A DNA stretch of 64,000 nt from the NCBI GenBank assembly GCA_950295325.1, contig OX485805.1, positions 45,224,758 through 45,288,757 of the forward strand, in the 5' to 3' direction. Positions 1 through 11,599 of the stretch are shown piece after piece. The notes under the pieces are model-generated. The model did not search any database. It worked only from the letters and a program-made list of their open reading frames with translations, and was not told where the DNA came from. Source of the DNA: Polytrichum commune (lineage: Eukaryota > Streptophyta > Polytrichopsida > Polytrichales > Polytrichaceae). A program made the translations under genes and the position numbers. How positions within the stretch are numbered: the stretch's first letter is position 1; every line of letters starts with the position of its first letter.

Positions 1-43
1 AAAGTCTAATTTGCTAACTTGATAACCCTTGGATTGCTTCAGG

Positions 44-2756
44 TTATTCAAGAATATAAGAGACCTGCATAATATAGTCTTGCTGTAGCATGCCGGAAAT
101 GGATGCCATTGTTGTCAAGTAGTCTGGGGCAGATAATTGCTGCACCTGGAAAAAAAGTGCACATTACAAAACTTCAAAACTTCACTTCAATTTGTCAATT
201 ATTTTTGTAGTGGCCAAGTACCCAGTTATTGGGTATTGAATGGATACGGGAACCGCTACAAGGGGTAATTTTTCAGACACGTGAAAAGTAATGATCAAAG
301 TAGATCTCAATCTTGACCTTGATCTCTGGGATTTTATATTACACGTTAAGGCTGAAAACTGAAGACTTCAATTTGAAAGGTACAAGAAATATGTGTTAAC
401 AACGCCATTTAAGGAATCAGAATAAAACCATTTACCTTGCTCTGGAATCTGGTAGAAGAATGTTGTACAATTCACTATTCTATCTGTTTAAAGTATACAG
501 GCATGTCGCCTCACTTTTAGATTTTATAATGTTTAAGGAGTATTCCAGTGGTACCAAAACATCCAAATTTGGTGAAATGAAAGGGGGGGGGAGGAAGCGT
601 TTGACTTTGGCCAAAAGACGGCTGTATAAAAATAAATTCATGCCAAACTTTTGAAGGCACCTAAAACTTTTGAAGGAACTTTTACCAAAAAAGGAAGGTT
701 TCGCGGTTTGCTGAGTCACTGAAAGTTTTACTAACCTTTACAGCTGAAGAACAGTCCTCTGATTCTGTTACCACTACATTTTCCAACTGTGCAGTTAACT
801 CGTCGTGCATAATTCTGTTTGCTTCATCCAGTAGTCTGCAGATGTCCTCTATGATTGCGTGCTCTAAAATATGCATCACAATGTTCAATATCAATGACAC
901 TCAAACACATCACTTATATTTTCAGGTAAGTGAGACAAGATAAAAGTCTCAGATCTTCATGTTGACAAAGCCATATGAAACTCAAACCTGTATGCATATC
1001 TGTTTTAATTTGATCATAGACTATCCAATAAGGACTAGTCATTCATCTTACAGCATATAAGACAATAGAAATAACAACAAGGACGTGAGGAAATATGTAA
1101 TATGTCACATTGATGAAAGACAGCCATACTTGCTCTACCCTCCAACCATCAAACATTGATTCAGTTATGTCTGCCTGCACGATCTTAACGTCAAAAGAAT
1201 CAAAATATATATTGGCCTGTGCATACATTCTTCAAATTCTAGAACGGCGCCGTCAACTCCTACTATCTCATAAGCAAGAATTTATTTTTCTAAGTACATA
1301 CAACTGCCTGCAAAAATTTCAATTCTATGAGGCATACCTTTCTGGATGTGATTGTGGAGGCCCTTCAGCGCATTGTCCACTGACAGTCCTTTACAGCACA
1401 ACAATTTCCATCAGAGGCATATTGCATTGAATATCACATTGGATCACACACTTGGTTCTGTGTGTCCAACATATGTGTAGGAGTGTATATACCAGTGTTG
1501 GTCAGGTATGTAGGTGAATGCACAGTATCAATAATCAACATCAATAATGGTCTAAAGAGCCTACCCATGGGTATCAAAACTGTGATACTAGGTCGTATTG
1601 ATATTTGATGGGTATGTCAAGGTGAGAGAATCTTTTTATATCCAATTTATTATTTGGGTCAATACCATTCTAAAACATATTGATGCTAAAAGTGATTTTA
1701 ACTAGGTACAGACCCGAATGGTGTCGAGAACACAAATACTGTCAAAAAACAAAAATGTGAAATCCTCATTAAAGCTACCCAAATGGTATTAAAAAAATGA
1801 TACCAGACCCACACTGGTATATAGACGGTGGTTGATGATTGTAATTCACTTTCTTGGGTTCTATTTTGGAGGGATAAGGTGCATTGATGACAACCAAACT
1901 TACCAGAACCACTCTTACTTGCCCAACTACGATACAAGGTGTAGTTGGGAGTGGTTGCGATGGGTTGTAGTTTACTTTCTTTGCTTCTGATTGTTTGTAG
2001 TTACTATGTGGCACCGGGAGAGAACTTCAAGGCCAAAGAATGCGAGAAGAGGATTTGTAGGTATCACTGCTCTTAATACTTCCCGCATAAACTGTTTGTC
2101 TCCACTCCATCGAGTGCATCAATAGTAGGGACGATCATTGAGGTCAAAATCCACTCTTCAACTACAAGTAGTTGTCTGTAAACCCCCAAAAATCAAAGTT
2201 GTGGTAAAAGTGGGCCTGAACGACACCCACAACCACTCAGGTAGTCGTGTGTAAACGCAACTCATGTTTATGTCTTTCCAGGCTGCATTGATTTGCATAC
2301 ACCCAAAACGCAAAGGCACATAAATTCTTAAACCCTCAGCCCTAAACCCTGAAGAAAACCATACTCCATGAACAAGGACAAGAGGTATGAAAACTTACAC
2401 TTGACCACCACTGTGTGATCGGTGTACTCATGCCTACATCCTGCCTCTTGATAAGCACTCAACCGCTCCGAGGGCACGCTAGCAAAAATTTGAGCTACCA
2501 AACTCGAAGACTCGTGAAGGGGCGGTCTATGAAACATATCTAAAACCATGAGAGCATATTACAAGTCAAAAACAGTGACAAGTATATTTTGTGTAGGTGC
2601 AAAAGACAGAATGCAAACATAAGCTAAGAAATAAAAGTAAGGAGGGATACGCATGACCATTTTGACCCCAAAAAAATTGAGGAAACAATTACCAAGTTCT
2701 TGTTGATACACTCCCAGCATTTGACTGCCTAGCTTTGCCTGATCCTCCATAGCCAT
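44..2756 (-). CDS. Unrecognised small coiled-coil protein, six exons, 171 aa model
   Basis: I do not recognise the family. Exons on the minus strand are 2756-2693 (ATG at 2756), 2539-2399, 1379-1338, 1170-1130, 861-736 and 145-44. Splice phases match at every junction and the sum is 516 nt, 171 codons plus stop. The start reads MAMEDQAKLGSQML; the centre (exons 3 to 5) is rich in spaced hydrophobics and charged residues (LDNALKGLHNHIQKD, EDICRLLDEANRIMHDEL), typical of a coiled coil. There is no signal peptide or membrane segment. The donor after exon 2 is a consensus GTAAGT. The last exon may end at the stop at 44-46 or splice on through a weak GTCTCT donor at 64, in which case the gene continues outside the window. 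The reading frame is open upstream of the chosen ATG, so a more N-terminal exon (near 2,940-3,000) is possible. A structural or cytoskeletal adaptor role is only a guess. Confidence 0.55.
1527..1830. repeat. Dispersed repeat, intronic copy 1 (partner at 48,296-48,610)
   Basis: This block, in the large intron of the coiled-coil gene, resembles 48,296-48,610 in the same orientation along most of its length. Shared strings include the start 'atcaacatcaataatggt', 'ttatttgggtcaa' and 'gtgaaatcctcatta'. Both copies sit in introns, but of genes on opposite strands. The class is unknown; no clear terminal repeats were seen. Confidence 0.6.
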
Positions 2757-3229
2757 CACTCTGATTCCCTCCCAAGAACAACAAACATGTGAAGCTAGTT
2801 CGGTATGAGGAACAATTTGATAAGTAGGGTCACAAAAATTTCCTGAAAAATGCCAGCACAGACACAGTGAAATTCCTGGAAAAAAAAAGATGGAGGATTT
2901 TCCAATTAGGCTGTTGAAAATGGACCTTTCCATGAAGTTTTGAAAAATGCGAGCGACGCCATTGTCCACAACCATCTCTCCTGACACAGAGAATGAACTA
3001 AAAGAAAACATAAGATGGTATGCAATGCAATACACGGAGAACGAAGGCATCGTGAAATTTGGTGTATTCACATGCAAGAGAAAAAAACCATGAAAGAGAT
3101 TCTGAATTACCACAAGCAGCTGAAGAAACTCCTGATGATTCCGATCACTTCACTTCACACCAACACTATGCAAAGCCACCGGTTTCAATGCAACCTTAAC
3201 ACAAATCCCATAACCCCGATGATGATTCC

Positions 3230-3660
3230 TTTACGAATCCCGAGCGCGCGCTTTTTATTCATGCATGGCGGGGGCGATCCGTAGCGTGAACGCCCGAATC
3301 ATCAACATTGGTGACAAAGCGCCACGCACCTCTCAAACTTGTCGTCGATTTGAAGCTCTCAACAATCTACGCAATCGGTCACCGAGCCTGCCTTGCCGGA
3401 CTGCATGCGGTGGCCAAGGGTATGGTTGTGCTGTGCTGTGTTGTGTTCCCGAGATACCGAAAACAGGGGAGAGAAACGAAGGAGAAGACCGTAAATATCA
3501 CAAACAAGGATTTCAAAGCTCTGCGGCAATGAAACATGAAGTTAAGATTACGTTGCGATAATGATGATGAGGGAGCCGCGACATAGCAGCGACAATCAGA
3601 CTCGCCCCTCCTGTTGCGAAACGCAATGCCCTACCTAACAAACTATCACAAGCTTACGGG
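3230..3660. other. GC-rich, CpG-containing stretch upstream of the coiled-coil gene
   Basis: Base composition rises sharply here compared with the surrounding AT-rich DNA, with many CG dinucleotides. It lies about 0.5 kb upstream of the inferred start of the minus-strand coiled-coil gene, so it may be its promoter or 5' untranslated region. Short plus-strand open frames here have no recognisable product and look like by-products of the composition. Confidence 0.3.
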
Positions 3661-6600
3661 AACCTCCAACGAAATGTGAAAGGAAGGAAAATGAAAAGCG
3701 GGGGGTTCATGAATCCCGGTGCACCGATTTCACCGGTGCTCGGTGTAAACCAGTGTTGAACGGATATGTTGTAAAGTGCATATAGGGGAGGCCTGGTTTT
3801 TGAAAATTTCTTGGAAATGTAGAACATCGAGGTATTGATATTACAAAGGTTTTGTATTTTCAAGGTAGGGTATGTGTATGTGGTCTTGTAAAATTTCTTG
3901 AATTTTAGGGTACGTGTTATGGTGTGATTTTTTTTCATATACCAGGGTGCCCAGTGCAAGGGTATGGTATGTCATTTTAGGGTTTTTAAGAGAGAATTTA
4001 TTTATTTAATAATTTAATTTAAAATAAAATAAAAAATCCAAAACAGATGAAGCATGAACTTGAGCAAACTCCCTCTCTCCCACATTAATCAACGTTGCTA
4101 GCTTAACCCCAGCAACAAAGCTCCACTACTTGTAGTACGTTGTGCACACAACAAACCAGTACATCACCGGAAGCAGGCATAATGAACAAAGACGTGCATG
4201 TTTAAGGGTTTCCAAGCTCATCGTTGAGCAAGGTACGGGTTAGTGACCATGTTTAGGGTTGGCAGTGAGTCCAGGGCCCGGGTATGAACCTGGTATTTGC
4301 GCACTGCTTGGTAGTTCAAGCTGGTATTACAAACCAGTGTACATACCCTTTTACAGACCCGTGTGCGGGACAGATACCCGTTCAACATTGGTGTAAACTC
4401 CGGAGTTCGCTCACCTTGCGCTTTCAAGAGCCGAGGCCCTTCCACCGTGGTATCCGCCGTACACCGCCTTCCACGGTCGTACCGGGAGTGACCCGGTAAT
4501 AGGATCATGTCACGGTCATAAGGTCTTCTTGGGATGTTCAGCTCCCAACCTAACAAACTAGACAGATATGTGCAATTAGGTTGACCCACGCTAATTTTAT
4601 CGACATTTCACCATAGTGTTATACATATATGTATATAATTTTTTTCTATAGTGATTGGTATACACATATATAAACAAAGTTCTGAGGCTGCGAAACGAGC
4701 GAGCTGAAGCTGGGTGCGTTGCTTGTGGTGGACAATATCATCACTGAGCCGGCCAACCCCAAATCTTAGCAGCTGGGCAAGTTCCATTGTTGTCTGCAAG
4801 GTCTGAAGTGCACATTCTTTTATTGCTTATGGAAGTAGGCAGTGTCATGATAGTCCAATAATTAATAACGCGTATGGGTTAGCACTGGATGAAGTGAAAT
4901 CACGATACAAGAATGAAGCGTGCACAACTTCCAGTTATGTACTTGGGCAGGGTCTATGATCCTGGAGAACCGGCAGTTAGTTACAGATGAACCGGTTGAG
5001 TTTGAGAAAAAACCGGTTGAAGTTCAAGACTGCAGGAAAATTACCAATCATTATAGAAGAATCTATAGAATATACCCCAATTCAATAAAGGAAAACCGAA
5101 GGATGTCAACATGTAACCAGTTGGACTTGCAAACTCTAGGATCTCAACCGATCATGCCCAAAAATCTCCCCCATCACTGGGCAGGGTGAATCCATGGTCA
5201 CCAAAGTGGATAGCCTAGAGCATCTGTGTCCACTGTACTTGGGACAATGTAATCTTAGTATCTTCCCATGGGAGGCATACATGTCATAATTCCATTAGTG
5301 TTGTCCCCCCCCCCCGTTCCAATGCTAATGTGAACATTGAATTTGGGTAGTTTTGTACTTTTGGATGATCACAAATTAAGTGTATTCGTGCTCTGGGAAC
5401 ATTTCGGCATCATGAACAGAGATTTGTCTTTGGGTAGGTCGCTCTACATCCATTGGGTCGGTGTGATTCTAAGCAAGAGGATACGAGAACTGACAGTGGA
5501 GGAGTGTTCCATGGCCTGCTTGAATGTGGATGATGAAGTTGCATGTGTTGTAATCATGTAAGACACGAAAAGGATATCATGGAGTTGTAGCTATATAGCA
5601 AGTCCGTTGTTACTTGTGAGCTACTAGCAAAGTTCTTCATGAGACCTTGAAGGTTGAATACCTGTGAGATAGAACCTCGTCCCTTCAAGAGACATAGCCA
5701 ACATGTACCCACCATATTGGTTCCATCCAGCTCATGGCATTACCAACGCCAAAACATGTGCATACATCTTCAGATATTTCTATCAAAAGCCCAGAGTAAA
5801 CAAAAGGCATTAAGTAGACATTGGCAGCAACGATACTGATTGACTAAGCTACAATCAGGCGCAATAAATAATGTGAAAATGGTGCACATTGCAAAGTTCG
5901 GTTTGTACACATGTTTGCTTAAGTATGTTGCAGAACTAGAGTCCTCTCATCAACATTTAAACACTGAAAGACCACCTTACAGAAAACATGGTAACTTCTT
6001 AATGACGACTTTCTTACTTGTGGTGCTGCAAATGCATTCAAACAGATTGTACCGATTACTGCACGTCTTCATTGTCCCATCCTTAGGGGCGAGGGGAGGC
6101 TACACAAAGCAGATGTTGGCAAACTTGAAAGATGTTGCACAACAATGTTGCTTCTTCTGAAATTTTGAAGAGGAAAGGATCCAAATGTTTGCACAAATTC
6201 CTCGCAAGCTGAAATTTATTTCTTTAGAATCTTGCAACAATGATACATAAAGTTGAATGTGAGTGTGATTCTGGGTTGTAGGACAATCACACTTATTTCA
6301 ATTTGTGTGAATCTCACTAATTTCAGAACATCCACATTTGTCATTTGGTATAGGTAGACTACATTAATTTGAAGTCATTATCAATTCAGATACAAACATA
6401 TTTAGTGTTGTCCGCCACATCAATGTCATTGAATGTACGATAATGTGTATTGTGGACACTAGAGACGTTCAAGCGCACATATTTTGTTTGTTTCTCTCCA
6501 AGTGCAAAAGGTAAGTAATGACAATGATTGATTTGCAGTAGGTTCTTAGTATGTTGGAGAAAAAATGCCCAATAACTAACTTTTTTTATTAAAAAAATTT

Positions 6601-7570
6601 TTAATTTAAAAAAAAGAATTAGGCCAATTCATTCATTTATATTTATTTATTTACTTAGGCACGTAACGTATCCTATAGACAAATCCATGTACTATAATTT
6701 ATTTTTCATTCATTCATGACAAGTAAATACGCAATGTTAGCTTTTAAAATTTTAATTATCTTATGCCCTCTCCCCAGAAGACCTTAGCAAAAACCGGGTG
6801 CTTAGGCTAGAACCCACCTTTATATTCGGGGCTCGGGTATTAGGGTCCACCACCTGGTGTGGTTATTAATGGCAGATGTGGGCCTAATACCCAAGGTTTT
6901 CTTATCTTTGCGACCCAACAACCTTCTTAACTTTGCTGCTAAAACTAGGTGTAAAATTGATGGGAGAGTCCGGGTTCCCAAGCTTGCTGAAGGCTCTAAC
7001 GGCACTTCTCAACTGCCATTTCAGTTGTGCACGAAATTGATAGGCCAACGGAAATCAATGCACTGAACCTCACCTCCAGCATTGACAATTGTTTTTAAGG
7101 GGTTTAGGAAACACAAAATTATGGAATTCGCACCTTGTTCGAGTTGCTCCAGCTGTGGAAATCCATGTGTATTTCGGCTTCCATCTCAAATGATTCTACA
7201 TCACCCGCGCAGATTTTAGCTAAAGGAATTGTTATTGTTGTTCAAGGTTAAAGTTGGATAAACTCGAGTTTCGTCACAATAATGTCTTCATGTAGCGATT
7301 TTATTCTTAATTTTTAATTTTTAGTTTATAAGTTTCATGATTCGAAACCACTAATTGTTGACAAACTTTTCCTTGAGCAATGCAAATTGTCATGGATTGC
7401 ATGTATAGAGCTTGACTACAAAACATGCTCTTTCGGTTTCAGCTTCCTATACCAATCCTGGGTTTTGGGTTTAGCAATTTCCAACGAATTCTCATTGCTA
7501 AGGGATATTTCCTTGTATGAAACACAGTGTTCAATCTTAGATGTAGTCGGTAGAAATTGTTTAATAGTTT
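3661..7570. other. Intergenic DNA without a recognisable gene
   Basis: Apart from the repeat at 4,940-5,165 I see no exon with homology or coding character. The stretch 4,260-4,500 is GC-richer and carries several CCCGG/ACCGG and 'accagtgt' motifs that also occur near 3,710-3,960, suggesting an old duplicated repeat. Elsewhere there are AT-rich runs (6,570-6,760). Confidence 0.4.
4940..5165 (+). repeat. Dispersed repeat family copy (inverted copy at 25,160-25,380)
   Basis: The strings 'ccggcagttagttacagatg', 'aaccggttgagtttgag' and 'ggaaaaccgaaggatgt' recur reverse-complemented at 25,160-25,380. A partial copy with 'gaatctatagaatatacc' and 'cccaagaatctccc' lies at 61,590-61,672. The element is about 220 bp and has no coding capacity. 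It is probably a non-autonomous transposon. Confidence 0.65.
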
Positions 7571-8159
7571 GCAAGTATGGCTAAGAGGCAAAGGCAAATC
7601 AATCATTTGTTTCATTTCCTTAACAAACATGTAAGATTATTGAGTGTTGCAAGTGATATCAAAGTTTTGAATGCCCAAGTTAAGAGAGATTACCTTGGGG
7701 AGATTGGAGAACCTTCGAAAACGAGTGTGGCGCATCCAAAGAAAGTTGTGGATGTCACTATTCTCAAGGTGCATAAAAAATAAAAATAAAAATAAAAACT
7801 CTCCAAGAAATTAAAAATGTGCAATTCTTACAAAATTTGATTTATTTCACTGCTTTGGTTTCCTATTAATGCCACATTTAGAAAACATGGCAATTTTATT
7901 GTTGCCTTGCATTTTTAATGAATAACTCACAAATGGCCATGAAAATGTGATTCAATATTTAATGATTTAACTAGAGATACATTGTATAATTGGTTTATAC
8001 CTTGATATAATTTTTTAGAGAAGTATAAGACATGTGTAGAAGGAAATACTTATTTCTTAAAGTGTCATCAACACTATCCTATTTTTGCCAACTATCCTAT
8101 ATTTACCTAAAATGAATGAAATCTACCTAAATCAAAATAATTAAAAAATAATTAAAAAA

Positions 8160-8840
8160 AACTACTTCAAAGGCTCAAGAAGCTACTAGTGAACCATTGT
8201 ATGACACAAGCATACAACCATTGATCCAAACTAAGATACAAAGAAGTATTCTCAAATTACTTAACTCGTGCTCCAACATTGGATGGATTATTGAATGGAT
8301 CAAAGATCATTTGAATTGGAGTTATAGAAGTTTTACAACAACTATAAATATGTTACTTGAGGATTGAAAGACCAAGGGTAAGGATGGCTCAACGTATGAC
8401 ATACTTAGTTAAGCTCCATAATATTTTTCCTTCATTTGTGATGAATACAGATCAAACGGACATTCATTTAGTACGCACAAGAGGTTCACGAACTAAAAAG
8501 TTGCAGGGATCTTAACATGTCTATGTATATGGATTGGAAGACAAACAACAACTCACAATAATGATATCTTTATCTCTTACCAATGAACTTTTACTATTCC
8601 ATGTTGTCTTCATTGGAAGTACTACATGAATAAAGATTATGTGAATCCAATGATTTGTACCTTACGACAAGTGCTAATCATTGGTCCACTCTTTTTGCAT
8701 ATAAAGACTTTGTTGAAAAAATCCTTCAATCCTACCGGGACTTACAAACTTTCATGTTTGAAATTATCCCATGATTAAAAATCTTGTTTTACTCATTGAT
8801 TGTTAAAGAGTACATAAGTTTTGAGGGAATTTTGAATTGA
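8160..8840 (+). pseudogene. Degraded pogo/DDE_1-type DNA transposase
   Basis: Read across frameshifts and stops, the plus strand gives the catalytic-core landmarks of the DDE_1 (pogo/Tigger/Fot1-like) transposase family. Near 8,436-8,480 is VMNTDQTDIHLVRT (family pattern N-x-DQT-x-V-x-LVPT). It is followed by a DKQQLT segment (family DKRQ-x-T), a VVFIGST segment (family V-x-F-x-GKT), and TSANHWSTLFAYKDFVEKIL near 8,667-8,728 (family S-x-NHW). At least three in-frame stops and a frameshift make it non-functional. The small open frame at 7,577-7,783 upstream could be part of the same element but is not recognisable. This element could have mobilised the pogo-like non-autonomous sequence at 61,674-62,386. 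Confidence 0.65.
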
Positions 8841-11590
8841 GTGTAGACTAGTCATCCCAAGGTAGGTATGTATGTATTATCATTATCATCTAGATTAACA
8901 TCATCAGCGTGTTATAATTAACAGACACCTACATACAACGATCACTCAAAACTACATTTATGTTATAATTCGATTTATGGACAATAATTTATATTTTAAT
9001 TTAAATGGATGAGGGACAAACTATTTAGATGAGTTTCAAGATGTCAACAATGAAGCCTTTATTGTGTGGGCGGTTAGATATAGCATGACAATATGTGACA
9101 AACAATCAAAATATAATCAAGAAATGATGGAATCAAGCATGACTTTTGCGTGCATTTGTATCTACCTTAATCTACATTATATCATTTGGCATAAGACATA
9201 GAACCCAATAGATTTGTCCTCTTGTTTTCGCAACAAACTCCTCCTCTAATGTACCTTACGTAATACACCTCTAGCTTCACGTCTTACACTCCTATACGAG
9301 GCTTTTAGTTTCTAAGGATGCATAACCCACAACACATGTTAGTATGCTTCAGACATTCTCTAAGCAAGTAAAATTAGTCTACCTCTTGGAGTTTCCCTTA
9401 TCTAATCTTTGGGCCGTCTTTTGCAGGGCCGTCACTTGGTGATCATGGGGCTTTACAAGCGCCCCTCACAGTCTTCACCATTCAACAAGACCAAGTTATG
9501 TCACAATTTTTGTACCCACATGTAAGTTTGGGCCATCCCATCATTTATGCTAGTCCACTGACATAGCACTAGACTCCCAACCAAATTCAACCCTCACAAC
9601 CAAAGACATAACCAACTCATCGTGCACCCAACTCGGCATTCCTTCATACTTGAAGGGTCGTATATCATCACCTAGTAAAAATACTTGATGTCATCATCAA
9701 CCCCTAGTATTGTGCTCATTTTTTTAGGAATCAAACTTATTGAACCCTCACGATTCAATAAGTTTATGTTATGGCGACCTTTAAACGAAGGTTAATGTGC
9801 ACTTCTTCCAACATTATCGTGCGTTATTCTTATTTTTTTTGCAAATTCTCTTGGCTTACTTATTCCAATTATTGCCTTAATCTCAACATTCACAAATCTA
9901 CTTTGGCAAGGTAGATAACGAATTTGTGTTTATGCCAACATGTAGAATGCCTTCCAGATTAGCAACTCCCTTCTCTTGTTCATCCTATGGGACATAAATT
10001 CCCAAACATGTGATCCCACTCCAAGACGCATCGTTTCATAACAATCTTCCCTCAACTTTTGCATCTGCACCTTAGTCTCATCACAACCAAGCCCATCTTA
10101 TTTTCCTACAATAGGTCACTTTGTTATCCCTTCGAATAGATTCAGTTATCCTTCATGCACTTGGACTCTCATCCTACTACTTTGACTGTTAGGATTATTC
10201 TTGATACATAATTGTTTTTGCCCTAAATGGTTGTATATTTTATGCAATTTTGGTCATATATTGACACAATTTTTTTCTCTCCCAATTGAAGGCTTTGGTG
10301 TCCTCACCATCTCACCGGCAAACTTGAATGTGTCCTTGGACTTTTGGAATTGGCCGTGCATCAAGCTAAATGCAACTGCCAATTGTCCTTTTAGCAATCA
10401 CATATATTTTGGCCATACCTTACCTTTGTCATATTTATCTCAATTTTTCATGACAATTCATTTAATTTATCCATGACCAATCGTCTCTCCATGTTTGTTG
10501 GCATATGTCATTCACCTTGAACGAGTTTTTTTTCATATTCAACATTGAATCTAGGTGTAAAAGGATCTCAAGGGCACAATGCCATGACAACACTTGATTT
10601 ATTCCTAGTGATAATAAACATGGTCTTGTACAAAGGTCAATGATCTTGATCTTACTCAAATGATTGTAGGGTTACATCAAAAGGTCTTATGTATCGTGTG
10701 AAGCTCAACCCTTATGCCAAGGGTTTCCTAACTAAGCTATGTTGATCGAGGAGTGGTTTGCCAAGCTAACATAATTCTACTATACACAAATGTTGATGTC
10801 ATTAGCTAACATGGAGACTATGTGTTTAGTTCAACACCCTCCCTTGGTCACTATTTCCTATTGTTTCAAAAGCTTTACCTTTCTACAAAGGAATCGTATG
10901 CTTGTTGGTTTTCAATTTTGACAATGTCACAGTTCACACTTCTTGTGAAGATTGTTAGTTTGATGAGGGAGCATGTTGACAACGCATCAATAATGAGTGG
11001 TCTTTGCTTGCGTGGCTTGATTTTATATATGCATTAAATTTATCATGGTTGTTATCGAGTGCCTTCGTATTTACATATGTCTTGTGGTCTTCAATTGGAG
11101 AGTATGTTATTGTGCTTTTCAGTCATAGTCAAGGTTTTTGGCAGGATTTGTGATTGGATATTGAATGTCTTGTTCATTTGGCCCTTGTCATCCTTGCACA
11201 ACATGGGTAAGTCTTTAGTTGGGGATAAATTTGATGAGGCCAGAGTTTCCGAAGATAAAGTCATGTTACAAAAAAACTTTAGTGAAGCCTAGTGTTCTTC
11301 ATGGTGAGGATGTAACTAAGAATCAAAGGAGAGGTTTAGTGACAAAGAGTTATGATAAACAACTATTAGTAGATTATTTGGTTGAGATGTCCAATTGGTG
11401 AGATAATCGTTTGAAGCACAATATTTCAAACACAACCAAACTAAGAGGCACTATAGGTGGATTGATGGTACACTCTAGTGTGGGTCAAGGATAGGTTTGT
11501 TGGAGGGTCATAGTGACAAAATTTGGGAAATTGATAGGTTGAATTGGTAGAAACTTGACTCTAGATCCTTTTGAGTTTAATGCAAAAGGT
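8841..11590. other. Gene-poor DNA between two transposon relics
   Basis: I see no recognisable coding homology. The open frames at 10,201-10,476 and 10,822-11,401 have no family signature. The part next to 11,590 may contain the 3' terminal repeat of the adjacent copia element, but I could not identify a matching pair of long terminal repeats by eye. Confidence 0.3.
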
Positions 11591-11599
11591 CTAAGAAGC

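Noticed and set aside
3265-3561. Two overlapping plus-strand frames in the GC-rich patch
   Set aside because: Low stop density is explained by composition; no homology, no splice context, and the region fits an upstream region of the minus-strand gene.
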